Positions 1-7,290 are shown, counted from the first letter of the stretch. The stretch: 27,011 nt of DNA from an uncultured Lachnospiraceae bacterium (GCA_910583895.1 CAJTYJ010000037.1:1-27011); one strand, 5' to 3'. Program-made: numbers and translations. Notes: generated from the sequence alone by a model not told the origin.

Positions 1-1
1 A

Positions 2-280
2 TTAACGTCTGGACTTCTTCTCGTCTTTTCCATGGCCTCTGTAGGTTCTGGTGGGCACGAACTCGCCGAGCTTGTGGCCGACCATATCCTCGGTAACATA
101 TACCGGCACATGTTTTCTTCCATCATGAACTGCAAATGTATGGGAAACCATCTGCGGGAAGATGGTGGAACGGCGGGACCAGGTCTTGATCACGGCCTTA
201 CTTCCGCTTGCGTTCATGGCGTCTACTTTTTTCAGTAAGCTAGCATCTGCAAATGGTCCTTTTTTTAATGAACGAGCCAT
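2..280 (-). CDS. rpsS: 30S ribosomal protein S19
   Basis: S19 sits in the head of the small ribosomal subunit, close to S13 and the A site. The 92-residue product has the usual length and the hallmark N-terminus MARSLKKGPF, plus the conserved HKLGEFVPTRTYRGH block (about residues 69-83) that contacts 16S rRNA. The TAA stop lies at 2-4, so the gene is complete although it touches the window edge. It is the last visible gene of the minus-strand S10 operon; rplV would be expected next, outside the window. AGGAGG lies just upstream of the ATG, and the gap from rplB is only 19 bp, consistent with cotranscription. Confidence 0.98.
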   Translation of the reverse strand: MARSLKKGPFADASLLKKVDAMNASGSKAVIKTWSRRSTIFPQMVSHTFAVHDGRKHVPVYVTEDMVGHKLGEFVPTRTYRGHGKDEKKSRR

Positions 281-299
281 TGGTGAAACCTCCTCTTAA

Positions 300-1142
300 T
301 TATTTAATCGTTCTGCCGTCTCTTCTTCTGACGATCAGCTTATTGGACTTCTTGTTCTTCTTTCTTGTCTTCAGTCCAAGGGCCGGTTTGCCCCACGGTG
401 TACACGGACCCGGGCGTCCGATACCGGTCTTGCCCTCGCCGCCGCCGTGCGGATGGTCATTGGGGTTCATAACAGAACCACGGACAGTAGGACGGATACC
501 CATATGGCGTTTTCTTCCTGCTTTACCAATGTTGATCAGGTTGTGCTCGCCGTTGCCCACAACACCAATCGTTGCGCGACAGTTAATCGGTACCATTCTC
601 ATTTCACCAGATGGCATACGAAGGGTTGCATACTTTCCTTCCTTCGCCATAAGCTGTGCACTGTTGCCTGCGGAGCGGACCAGCTGTCCTCCTTTTCCCG
701 CGTACAGCTCCACATTGTGGACCATGGTACCAACCGGGATATTCTCAAGCGGCAGGCAGTTGCCCAGATGCACCTCTGCTTCCGGTCCGTTCATGACGGT
801 CATGCCGTCGGTCAGGCCCTGAGGTGCAAGAATATATGCTTTCTCACCGTCTGCATAGCAGATCAGTGCGATATTAGCGGTTCTGTTGGGATCGTACTCA
901 ATTCCGATCACTTTTGCCGGAATTCCGTCTTTCCTTCTCTTGAAATCAATAATTCTGTATTTTCTCTTGTGTCCGCCTCCGCGGTGTCTCACAGTGATTT
1001 TACCCTGAGCGTTACGACCGGCGTTCTTTTTCAGAGAAGTCACAAGGGATTTCTCCGGAGTACTCTTGGTGATCTCCGCGAAATCATATCCGGACATATG
1101 TCTTCTGGACGGTGTATATGGGCGATAAGTTTTGATTCCCAT
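300..1142 (-). CDS. rplB: 50S ribosomal protein L2
   Basis: L2 is a primary 23S rRNA binding protein needed for subunit association and peptidyl-transferase centre assembly. The product is 280 residues, typical for bacteria. It begins MGIKTYRPYTPSRRHMSGYDF and carries the conserved C-terminal MNPNDHPHGGGEGKTGIGRPG region, whose histidine lies near the catalytic centre. A basic tail ending KLIVRRRDGRTIK follows. It lies between rplW and rpsS in the canonical S10 order. The 71-bp gap to rplW is the loosest in this part of the operon and holds a small 6-bp hairpin at 1176-1192 (ATGTTT/AAACAT) without a U-tract, so no terminator is proposed there. Confidence 0.98.
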   Translation of the reverse strand: MGIKTYRPYTPSRRHMSGYDFAEITKSTPEKSLVTSLKKNAGRNAQGKITVRHRGGGHKRKYRIIDFKRRKDGIPAKVIGIEYDPNRTANIALICYADGEKAYILAPQGLTDGMTVMNGPEAEVHLGNCLPLENIPVGTMVHNVELYAGKGGQLVRSAGNSAQLMAKEGKYATLRMPSGEMRMVPINCRATIGVVGNGEHNLINIGKAGRKRHMGIRPTVRGSVMNPNDHPHGGGEGKTGIGRPGPCTPWGKPALGLKTRKKNKKSNKLIVRRRDGRTIK

Positions 1143-1213
1143 TACTTTGTCTCCTTTCGATCTACTTTAATTGTCATGTTTGTAGTAAACATATAGGCTG
1201 GCAATCTGTTTTT

Positions 1214-1513
1214 TTACAGCCCCTCAAAGATCTCGATCTCTTTGCTGTCAGCGGTAAGCTGAACGATTGCCTTCTTGGTCTTTGCTGTTCTGCCGACCAC
1301 CATGCCGCGTCTCTTTTTCTTGCCATCGCTGTTCATGGTGTTGACACTTTTCACTTTCGTTCCGGCGAACATCTTTTCCACTGCTTCCTTCACCTGGGAC
1401 TTGGTTGCATCAGTATGAACCAGGAACGTATATTTCTTTTCGCCCATAGCAGCCATACTCTTCTCGGTGATTACCGGTTTGAGGATTACATCATAGTATT
1501 TAATATCAGCCAT
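1214..1513 (-). CDS. rplW: 50S ribosomal protein L23
   Basis: L23 lies at the exit of the peptide tunnel and docks trigger factor and SRP. The 99-residue product shows the family N-terminus with YYDVILKPVITEKSM (residues 6-20) and the central VHTDATKSQVKEAVEKMF segment. The basic loop KKKRRGMVVGRTAKTKKA that contacts 23S rRNA follows. Its ATG overlaps the rplD stop by one base (TAATG), indicating translational coupling. Length and position are standard. Confidence 0.97.
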   Translation of the reverse strand: MADIKYYDVILKPVITEKSMAAMGEKKYTFLVHTDATKSQVKEAVEKMFAGTKVKSVNTMNSDGKKKRRGMVVGRTAKTKKAIVQLTADSKEIEIFEGL

Positions 1514-2133
1514 TACGCATATACCTCCTCGATGGTTGCAACAGCAGCCTTGGTGACGATCACCGTATTGTACTTCAGGATGTCGTATACGTTGATGCTG
1601 TTCGTCAAAGCTGTCTGAACATTCTCGATGTTTCTTGCAGACTTCACCACGTTCTGGTCATTTTCATTCAGAACCACCAGCGCCTTGGATACGTTCAGCG
1701 CATCCAGAACTGCCTGCATCTTCTTGGTCTTGATCTCGTCGAATTTCAGCTCGTCGAGAACGATGAACTTCTGCTCCTGCACTCTGCTGGTCAGAGCGGA
1801 TTTGAGCGCCAGTCTTTTCTCTTTTTTATTCAGCCTGATTGTATAATCTCTCGGAGTCGGGGCAAAGACTACGCCGCCGCCGGTCCACTGAGGAGCTCTT
1901 GTGGAACCCTGACGGGCATGTCCGGTTCCTTTCTGTCTCCAGGGCTTTCTTCCGCCGCCGGATACTTCGGAACGGGTTTTTGCTTTCTGAGTGCCCTGTC
2001 TTTTATTTGCAAGCTGTGCAACGACTGCCATGTGTACCAGGTGCTCATTGACATCCACACCGAATACCGCATCGTTTAATTCCATCGTGCCAACTTCTTT
2101 GCCTTCCATATTAAAAACAGATACGTTTGCCAT
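1513..2133 (-). CDS. rplD: 50S ribosomal protein L4
   Basis: L4 is a 23S rRNA binding protein whose long internal loop reaches the peptide exit tunnel. The 206-residue product contains the loop motif SGGGRKPWRQKGTGHARQGS (about residues 58-77) and then APQWTGGGVVFAPTPRDY, both diagnostic. Macrolide-related tunnel residues fall in this loop; nothing unusual is visible. In E. coli L4 also represses its own operon by binding the S10 leader. Whether it does so here is open, but the structured leader upstream of rpsJ makes the question relevant. It follows rplC by 28 bp with a good ribosome binding site. Confidence 0.97.
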   Translation of the reverse strand: MANVSVFNMEGKEVGTMELNDAVFGVDVNEHLVHMAVVAQLANKRQGTQKAKTRSEVSGGGRKPWRQKGTGHARQGSTRAPQWTGGGVVFAPTPRDYTIRLNKKEKRLALKSALTSRVQEQKFIVLDELKFDEIKTKKMQAVLDALNVSKALVVLNENDQNVVKSARNIENVQTALTNSINVYDILKYNTVIVTKAAVATIEEVYA

Positions 2134-2161
2134 TTATGTGTTCCTCCTTTCCCTTCAAACC

Positions 2162-2797
2162 TTACTTACCGGATTTGACCGTTTCTTTAACTGTAACTAA
2201 AGCTTTCTTAGGTCCTGGTACCGCACCTTTTACTAACAGTAAGTTGTTCTCTGCATCTACTTTTACGATCTCCAGGTTCTGGATCGTGATCTGCTTGGAA
2301 CCCATGTGTCCGGGCATTCCTTTTCCCTTGAATACCTTGCTGGGATCGGAACATGCACCGTTGGAACCCTGATGGCGATGGAACTTGGAACCGTGAGCCA
2401 TGGGTCCTCTGTGCTGTCCAAGTCTCTTGATTGCACCCTGGAAGCCTTTTCCTTTGGAGATTGCCGTTGCATCAATCTTGTCGCCTGCAGCGAAGATGTC
2501 AGCCTTGATCTCCTGTGCTACCGCATACTCGGAAGCATTCTCTAATTTCAGCTCTCTGACAAATCTCTTATAAGCAACGCCAGCTTTGTCAAAGTGTCCT
2601 TTTTTCGGTTTGTTCACCAGTTTCTCTCTGATGTCAACGAAGCCGACCTGTACGGCACTGTATCCGTCGTTTTCCTCCGTCTTGACCTGAGTCACGACAC
2701 ACGGACCAGCCTGCAACACCGTAACCGGGGTTAAGATACCGTCTTCATTGAAGATCTGCGTCATTCCGACTTTTGTCGCTAAAATAGCTTTCTTCAT
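2162..2797 (-). CDS. rplC: 50S ribosomal protein L3
   Basis: L3 is an early-assembling 23S rRNA binding protein reaching the peptidyl-transferase centre. The product is 211 residues and begins MKKAILATKVGMTQIFNEDG. It holds the conserved SKGKGFQGAIKRLGQHRGPM block (about residues 114-133) and the GSNGACSDPSKVFKGKGMPGHMG stretch with the glutamine-adjacent loop. The start is supported by AGGAGG 9-10 nt upstream. Unlike the tight spacing of the following genes, about 215 bp separate it from rpsJ, and that spacer is strongly structured (see the separate entry). L3 synthesis may therefore have its own control. Confidence 0.97.
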   Translation of the reverse strand: MKKAILATKVGMTQIFNEDGILTPVTVLQAGPCVVTQVKTEENDGYSAVQVGFVDIREKLVNKPKKGHFDKAGVAYKRFVRELKLENASEYAVAQEIKADIFAAGDKIDATAISKGKGFQGAIKRLGQHRGPMAHGSKFHRHQGSNGACSDPSKVFKGKGMPGHMGSKQITIQNLEIVKVDAENNLLLVKGAVPGPKKALVTVKETVKSGK

Positions 2798-2880
2798 TCT
2801 TTCTTTCCTCCTGTTTTCTCTACAGCGGAATACCTTATAATAAGGAATTCATTCTAGCCGCAGGAACTGATTTTTGTTCT

Positions 2881-3012
2881 CGGCGCAATACGCCGTGCAG
2901 TTTGATTCCGCTTTGCTTCATCTCGCGGGGCGCTGTGCACCCTATCGGTCTGCTGCGAAATCGTCTGCTGCAAGCAAGCTTGCACAGCCGTTACTCATTA
3001 TCCATGCACGGC
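2881..3012 (-). ncRNA. structured RNA element between rpsJ and rplC
   Basis: No gene occupies the rpsJ-rplC spacer. Read on the minus strand, it starts directly after the rpsJ stop with GCCGTGCA (3012-3005), which pairs with TGCACGGC (2899-2892). Nested inside, GCTGTGCA (2988-2981) pairs with TGCACAGC (2939-2932). The loop of the inner stem holds GATTTCGC (2962-2955), which can pair with GCGGAATC (2911-2904), lying between the two 3' arms. That gives an H-type pseudoknot inside a closing stem. A further short hairpin CGGCG/CGCCG lies at 2881-2895. Pairing is read by eye. It may be a regulatory leader for rplC, an RNA processing site, or a dispersed palindromic element that landed here. Confidence 0.5.
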
Positions 3013-3330
3013 TTACTTGGTTTTCATTTTTATGTCGACATACACACCTGCAGGCATCTCAAGGCGGGACAGAGCGTCTACCGTCTTCTGCGTCGGTGCA
3101 ATGATATCGATCAGTCTCTTATGAGTTCTCTGCTCGAACTGCTCACGGGAATCTTTGTACTTGTGTACCGCGCGGATGATGGTCACTACTTCCTTTTTCG
3201 TCGGAAGGGGTACCGGACCGCTCACCTTGGATCCTGTTTTCTTTACTGTCTCGATGATCTTCTTTGCGGATGCATCGATCAGCTGGTGATCGTAAGCTTT
3301 CATTGTGATTCTCATTACTTGACTTGCCAT
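3013..3330 (-). CDS. rpsJ: 30S ribosomal protein S10
   Basis: S10 is a small-subunit head protein and, with NusB, part of the antitermination complex. The 105-residue product contains the conserved AYDHQLIDASAKKIIETVKK segment (residues 12-31) and the GPVPLPTKK motif (residues 39-47). EQRTHKRLIDI, the exposed loop region, follows. The start ATG is preceded by AAGGAGG with 11 nt spacing. It is the first gene of the operon, with a strong promoter about 240 bp upstream and a leader of about 230 nt that can fold extensively. Confidence 0.98.
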   Translation of the reverse strand: MASQVMRITMKAYDHQLIDASAKKIIETVKKTGSKVSGPVPLPTKKEVVTIIRAVHKYKDSREQFEQRTHKRLIDIIAPTQKTVDALSRLEMPAGVYVDIKMKTK

Positions 3331-3371
3331 AAAAAAAGTCGCCTCCTTATTCGTACTTCTGACTACCAGTA

Positions 3372-3474
3372 CGACAAGCGGTGACTGTACACTCTCCCGT
3401 GTGTGTCACGAAGATTTACACACGTCGTTTCCTTCCTTGTGAAGGACAGTTTCAATTTGTACAGTGACTTGTCG
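3372..3474 (-). promoter_or_regulatory. S10 operon leader: three-way junction RNA
   Basis: Within the leader, CGACAAG (3474-3468) pairs with CTTGTCG (3378-3372). After a small internal loop, ACTGTACA (3465-3458) pairs with TGTACAGT (3391-3384). This long stem encloses two hairpins, TCCTT-CAC-AAGGA (3446-3434) and CGTGTGT/ACACACG (3424-3398), giving a three-way junction ending about 40 nt before the rpsJ start. All stems are exact Watson-Crick matches on the sequence. The E. coli S10 leader is a target for L4; the shape here is different and its ligand is unknown. A r-protein autoregulatory site is the natural inference. Confidence 0.6.
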
Positions 3475-3505
3475 CCAGTTTGCTAACTTGACATTCGCTC
3501 CACAG

Positions 3506-3526
3506 AAAAACCCGCGCAACGCGCGG
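3506..3526 (-). terminator. possible attenuator in the S10 leader
   Basis: On the minus strand a GC-only hairpin CCGCGC-GTT-GCGCGG is followed by GUUUUUC, about 35-55 nt after the predicted start of transcription and upstream of the three-way junction. The form is that of a short intrinsic terminator. The stem is only 6 bp with a triloop, so it may be a pause or partial attenuator rather than a full stop. Confidence 0.5.
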
Positions 3527-3567
3527 CAACCTCACGCTTCATCGCTATCAATGTCACAACGAGATTC

Positions 3568-3596
3568 ATTATATAGGAAAGCTTTGTATTTTGCAA
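3568..3596 (-). promoter_or_regulatory. S10 operon promoter with UP-like A-tract
   Basis: On the minus strand TTGCAA (3596-3591), a 17-bp spacer and a perfect TATAAT (3573-3568) form a sigma-A promoter. Immediately upstream (about 3597-3625) the template is almost pure A/T with runs of A in phase, resembling an UP element, as expected for ribosomal operons. Transcription should start near 3561, giving a leader of about 230 nt. Between this A-tract and the divergent plus-strand promoter at 3809 I see no gene. Confidence 0.8.
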
Positions 3597-3808
3597 GTAC
3601 TTTTTTATTTTTTCTTTGCATTTTTCTTTTGGGAAAGTTGCTCTGCTTTCCGCGGCCGTTGGAGCCAGATGAAGGGAAAAATTGATTTTCTGCAAATTTC
3701 AGTAATTTTTATTAAAGAAAACGATACATTCCCACAAGTCAAAGAGGATCCCAGGCCTGCGCGGCCTTCGGCATTTTACATATATTTCTCTGCACTTCCA
3801 TCTGTGCA

Positions 3809-3837
3809 TTGACTATTTTAGACAAATATTATATACT
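3809..3837 (+). promoter_or_regulatory. sigma-A promoter
   Basis: TTGACT (3809-3814), exactly 17 bp, and TATACT (3832-3837) match the consensus at five of six positions each. The start would be near 3844, only about 40 nt before a strong terminator hairpin. It is the only good promoter ahead of the YcxB-like gene. Confidence 0.75.
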
Positions 3838-3880
3838 TATTTCGTAAGTACATAAATCGCGTAGAAGAGAGAACGATGAG

Positions 3881-3918
3881 AGACAGCGCATGAGAATCCT
3901 GCATGCGCTGTCTTTTTT
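3881..3918 (+). terminator. strong intrinsic terminator / attenuator
   Basis: A perfect 12-bp stem AGACAGCGCATG (3881-3892) / CATGCGCTGTCT (3902-3913) with a 9-nt loop runs into six U residues. It lies between the promoter at 3809 and the TTG start at 3961, with no real gene between them. The transcript would be about 75 nt: either a small RNA with its own terminator or an attenuator for the downstream genes. Confidence 0.75.
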
Positions 3919-3960
3919 ATTCGTCCATAATGATCCCAAATGAAAAGGAGGCTAAACCTT

Positions 3961-4527
3961 TTGCACCAGGACATGAGGCACTCATTTCCCAATGAAACCC
4001 AGGAAGAGTCAGATCTTTCCTTTCGCTTTTCCCTGACTTATGAAGAAGCCCTGGAAGCCTTTCTTCTGATTATTGACCGGCGGACCCCCACTGCCAGAAA
4101 ATGCATGTCCGGCATTTTGCTTTTGCTGGCAGTGCTCTGCGTGTACCTTTATGGCATCCAGCCTTACGGCCTGCAGTTTGCTCTGATGGGACTTTTGTTT
4201 GCCTTTTTCTCCTTTCTGGTATACGCACAGCCGTCCCTGAAAGCCAGCCGCGCTGCCAGAAAGGTTGCAGCGGCAGGCGGAACCTATGCGCTGGTTTTAT
4301 CCGAAAAAGGATATTTCCTTCTTCCCGGGGATGAAAAACTGTCCCTGAAAGGAGATTCCCGAAGCAGAGCCTTTGAGACTGACACCCTCTTCGCCATCCG
4401 TCCGGATCGTTTTCACACGGTCTGTCTTCCCAAACATGCCCTTCGGGAGCCGGAAGCCGAACGGGTCCGCAAAATCCTGAAAACCAATATCCGCGCTTTT
4501 CACGACCGACGCGGTTCATATAGATAA
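3961..4527 (+). CDS. YcxB-like two-TM membrane protein
   Basis: The product is a small membrane protein of unknown function. The N-terminal part carries a FRFSLTYEEALEAFLLI segment typical of YcxB-like proteins. Two adjacent hydrophobic helices follow (GILLLLAVLCVYLYGI and LQFALMGLLFAFFSFLVY), then a mostly beta domain with GYFLLPGDEKLSLKG and a C-terminal motif HTVCLPKHAL. YcxB-like domains usually end with a similar 'IPKRAF'-type strand. I chose the TTG at 3961 because AAAAGGAGG (3943-3951) lies 9 nt upstream of it. The in-frame ATG at 3940 precedes that site and has no ribosome binding site. It is followed 64 bp later by the BCCT transporter with no terminator between, so the two are probably cotranscribed. 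Confidence 0.6.
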   Translation: MHQDMRHSFPNETQEESDLSFRFSLTYEEALEAFLLIIDRRTPTARKCMSGILLLLAVLCVYLYGIQPYGLQFALMGLLFAFFSFLVYAQPSLKASRAARKVAAAGGTYALVLSEKGYFLLPGDEKLSLKGDSRSRAFETDTLFAIRPDRFHTVCLPKHALREPEAERVRKILKTNIRAFHDRRGSYR

Positions 4528-4591
4528 CGCAAAAGCCTGGAAGGGCCGCCGCAAAACTACCCATTATTTTCAATACGAGGAGGATGTATAT

Positions 4592-6232
4592 ATGAATGAA
4601 CACAACAAACAGGCGAAAGGAATCAACTGGGCAATCTTTCTGCCTCCCTGGCTGATCATCGTTGCAATCCTGATCCTGAGCTTTGTCAATTATGACGCCT
4701 TCGAGCTTGCCATGAGCACCGCCCAGACCTATATCGTCACCAACTTCCAGTGGCTGTTCAACACAACCACCACCCTCGCCGTCGTCCTGATGGTGGTGTC
4801 CTATGTGATGCCCATCAGCAAGGTACGCTTCGGCGGCTCCAAAGCCCGTCCCATGATGAGCTACACCAATTACATCTGGATCATTTTATGCACCATCATG
4901 GCCGCCGGCATTCTTTTATGGGGATGTGCGGAACCTATGTACCATATCTCGGCACCTCCGGTAAATATTACAGAGGGCGCCTACTCCGGCGCTTCCGTGC
5001 GCTGGGCCATGCAGACCATGTTTCTGGAATGGACCTTCTCTCCCATGGCCATCTATGGGCTTCCTGCCCTTCTGTTTGCCTTTGTCTTTTTTAATATGAA
5101 GAAACCCTTCGCCATCGGCTCCATGCTGATCCCCACCATCGGGGAAACATACGCCGTGAAAGTCACTCCAGTGGTAGACTGCATCTGTCTGTTCTGCCTG
5201 GTCTGCGGCATGGCTGCTTCCATGGGATCCGGTGTGCTGCTGTTAAGCGGCGGCATCAGCGACCTGACCGGAATCTCCAACGGCAATTACCTGTACATCA
5301 TCTGCGGCGTGGTCATCGTGGCTGCCTTTGTCGTCTCCGCCGCCTCCGGAGTGATGAACGGAATCCGGATCCTTTCCTCCATCAACTCCAAGGTCTATCT
5401 GGTCATGGGCATCTTTATGCTGGTCTGCGGGCCCACTGCCTATCTTCTGGATTTGACCTGTGAAAGCTTCGGCGGCTATCTGACCAACTTCTTCCAGATG
5501 GGACTTTGGACCTCCACCTCCGCCGGGGACGGATGGAGCCGCTGGTGGCCCAGCTTCTATATGTGCTGCTGGATGGCGTGGATGCCCATCACCGCCGTAT
5601 TCATGGGCAAAATCTCCAGAGGCTTTACGGTACGGGAAGTGATCAATGTTATCTTCTTTATCCCTGCCCTGTTCAGCGTTGCCTGGGTCGGCCTTTTCTC
5701 CGGCACCGCCATCAACTTTGAGCTGGCCGGCTACGGGATCAACGACGCCATGACTGCCGGCGGAACCGAGGCCGCCACCTTCGCGGTGCTGAACCATCTG
5801 CCTCTTGCCATCCTGACGATCCCGCTCTTCTTATTTATCGTGTTTGTCAGCTTTGTCACGGCCTCTGACTCCAACACCAATGCCATGGCAGGGCTGTGTA
5901 CTCACGGTCTTACTGCCGATGACACCGAGTCTCCCATGGTCTTAAAGATCGTCTGGGGCGTAACCTTGGGCATCCTCTGCCTCACCGCCGTATGCGGCAA
6001 CGGCATCGACGGCATCAAGGAACTGTGCAATGTGGGCGGTTTTCCTGCTACGATCTTCTTCGTGTTCTTCCTGATCGGCTGGATCAAGATCATGAGAAAT
6101 CCTTCCAAATACGATGTATTTCAGGAAGATTACGACGCAGGCGGCAACCCGATCCCCAGCGAACGGCTTCCTTACGAGGGAGCCGAGCATGCACATCCCG
6201 GATTTTTCCGGCGGGTGCTTCATAAGAACTAA
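4592..6232 (+). CDS. BCCT family transporter
   Basis: This 546-residue protein belongs to the betaine/carnitine/choline transporter family, which moves trimethylammonium compounds by Na+ or H+ symport or by substrate exchange. It has about 12 hydrophobic helices and the family motif WGCAEPMYH (residues 110-118). The tryptophan-rich TM8 block has W315, W318, W319, W327 and W330, followed by GKISRGFTVREV (339-350). A DSNTNAMAG segment lies late in the protein. Several TM8 aromatics common in BetP/CaiT are replaced (for example FYMCCWMAW), so the substrate need not be betaine or carnitine. There is no long regulatory C-terminal tail like BetP's. GAGGAGG sits 8 nt before the ATG. A bidirectional terminator begins 6 nt after the stop. 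Confidence 0.9.
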   Translation: MNEHNKQAKGINWAIFLPPWLIIVAILILSFVNYDAFELAMSTAQTYIVTNFQWLFNTTTTLAVVLMVVSYVMPISKVRFGGSKARPMMSYTNYIWIILCTIMAAGILLWGCAEPMYHISAPPVNITEGAYSGASVRWAMQTMFLEWTFSPMAIYGLPALLFAFVFFNMKKPFAIGSMLIPTIGETYAVKVTPVVDCICLFCLVCGMAASMGSGVLLLSGGISDLTGISNGNYLYIICGVVIVAAFVVSAASGVMNGIRILSSINSKVYLVMGIFMLVCGPTAYLLDLTCESFGGYLTNFFQMGLWTSTSAGDGWSRWWPSFYMCCWMAWMPITAVFMGKISRGFTVREVINVIFFIPALFSVAWVGLFSGTAINFELAGYGINDAMTAGGTEAATFAVLNHLPLAILTIPLFLFIVFVSFVTASDSNTNAMAGLCTHGLTADDTESPMVLKIVWGVTLGILCLTAVCGNGIDGIKELCNVGGFPATIFFVFFLIGWIKIMRNPSKYDVFQEDYDAGGNPIPSERLPYEGAEHAHPGFFRRVLHKN

Positions 6233-6238
6233 AAAAGC

Positions 6239-6328
6239 CCCTCTGCCTGAAGAAGTGAACTGCCCCCCCCCCAAAAGTCAAACCAAAAATCTAACGACTG
6301 GGGGCACCTCAAGATTCCCGGCAGAGGG
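6239..6328. terminator. bidirectional terminator between convergent genes
   Basis: CCCTCTGCC (6239-6247) pairs with GGCAGAGGG (6320-6328). An A-run flanks the left arm and a T-rich tract the right, so it can stop both the BCCT unit and the oppositely oriented DUF89 unit. The loop is abnormally large, about 72 nt, because it contains an inserted-looking element (next entry). Confidence 0.75.
6256..6311. mobile_element. 56-bp IS-end-like remnant or miniature element
   Basis: The segment starts TGAACTGCCCCC and ends GGGGGCACCTCA. The ends match as inverted repeats at 10 of 12 positions and carry the TG...CA termini typical of IS3-like elements. Its left side contains a run of ten C (6263-6272). 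There is no room for a transposase. A clean target duplication is not visible. It could be two fused ends left after internal deletion of an IS, or a miniature passenger element. Confidence 0.4.
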
Positions 6329-6338
6329 CCTTTTCTTT

Positions 6339-7220
6339 TTATTGATGCTCCATACGCAGCTCGTTGACAAACGCCGGCGTCAGCCGTTCCACCTGGAACC
6401 GGTCCACGAAAAGATCGCATTTGCACAAAAACAGATAATAGATATTCTTTCCGCACTCCCGCAGGCTCTCAAAATTTCCCTGCCCCTTGGCAAGACACAG
6501 ATCCGCCCGGTCCATGCACTCCCTGGCCTCTTTTGAAATCTGTGCATATTCCGTCCCGGGTATGCTGGTTCCGTTTGGAATTACCCGGGCAATCCGATTA
6601 AGACCGATCATCTTTGCATCTTCCAAAGTAGCGTCGTTGAGCACTGGTTCTCCCCTTACCAGCACATGGATCTGAAGCTTTGGATAAAGCTCCTTTAACA
6701 CTTTCATGAAAATCTTATCCAGCACAATTTCTCCTGCGTTGTCGGTGATATACAAAAGCTCCCAGGCTCTGCCAAGCTCTTCCTGAAAATGCATGACCTC
6801 ATCAAGATCCAGGGCAAGATCCCCGCAGCCATTTAAAAGTTTTCTTAACTGCTCTTCATTGACGTCGGACAGCGCTCCAAAATCAATGTAGTTTCCCACT
6901 GTGACATATTGCAGAGCCGCCCGGAAGGGATCTTTCGCCTCATGGATGCAGCGGCTGATCTCTTCCTCCATGGAAAGGAGCATCCGGTTATATTCCCTTT
7001 TGATCCGCTCATAGGGATCCAGAATCCCGGTCTCCTTTTTCAGAAGGTCCAAAACCCCGGCCATCATCTTCGGCGCCGACTGACTGGTCCCCGCTTCTTC
7101 CAGATAGCGCTCTGTCTGCTGCAGCACTTCCTCTTTTCGTTCTTCTGATGCCTGGTAAAGTTCTATGTACATTCTCGCCTTTTTTCTGGTACATACCTTA
7201 CATGCTTCCTCTGCTCTCAT
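6339..7220 (-). CDS. DUF89 / ARMT1-like metal-dependent phosphatase
   Basis: DUF89 proteins are metal-dependent phosphatases that remove phosphate from sugar phosphates and damaged phosphometabolites. This 293-residue member has the prokaryotic N-terminal CKVC pair (C7, C10). The core motifs are ITDNAGEIVLDK (158-169, with metal-binding D160-N161), GEPVLNDATLEDA (190-202) and IPNGTSIPGT (214-223). KGQGNFE (245-251) completes the set. All expected metal and phosphate residues appear present. It follows the FGGY kinase by 100 bp on the same strand with no terminator between, so it is probably the third gene of the SDR-kinase unit. An obvious inference is that it hydrolyses, or clears side products of, the phosphate ester made by the kinase. 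Independent housekeeping use is also possible. Confidence 0.8.
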   Translation of the reverse strand: MRAEEACKVCTRKKARMYIELYQASEERKEEVLQQTERYLEEAGTSQSAPKMMAGVLDLLKKETGILDPYERIKREYNRMLLSMEEEISRCIHEAKDPFRAALQYVTVGNYIDFGALSDVNEEQLRKLLNGCGDLALDLDEVMHFQEELGRAWELLYITDNAGEIVLDKIFMKVLKELYPKLQIHVLVRGEPVLNDATLEDAKMIGLNRIARVIPNGTSIPGTEYAQISKEARECMDRADLCLAKGQGNFESLRECGKNIYYLFLCKCDLFVDRFQVERLTPAFVNELRMEHQ

Positions 7221-7270
7221 CTGTCCTCCCCTTCCTGCTGATAAAGAATCTATCCCGAATACCAGAATCA

Positions 7271-7290
7271 GCGGCTGTATATGCAGCCGC
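7271..7290. repeat. short inverted repeat between kinase and DUF89 gene
   Basis: GCGGCTG (7271-7277) and CAGCCGC (7284-7290) form a 7-bp stem with a 6-nt loop. On the minus strand no U-tract follows, so it is unlikely to terminate. It may be an RNA processing or stability hairpin in the polycistronic message. Confidence 0.4.

Noticed and set aside
253..1196. Plus-strand open frames opposite rplB.
   Set aside because: They are antisense to a certain ribosomal protein gene and show no family features.
3483..3542. Possible leader peptide MKREVAARCAGFSVERMSS across the S10 attenuator.
   Set aside because: No ribosome binding site precedes the ATG, which lies about 20 nt from the predicted RNA start; it is compatible with chance.
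3752..3766. AGGCC/GGCCT inverted repeat in the rpsJ upstream spacer.
   Set aside because: The stem is only 5 bp, without a U-tract, and is not related to either promoter.
3940..3960. ATG 3940 as start of the YcxB-like protein.
   Set aside because: The only ribosome binding site, AAAAGGAGG at 3943-3951, lies downstream of it and fits the TTG at 3961.
4592..6232. BCCT transporter as part of the ygc-type regulon.
   Set aside because: It is separated by a bidirectional terminator, lies on the other strand and has no CAGTTAC leader; the MFS gene fills the transport role.
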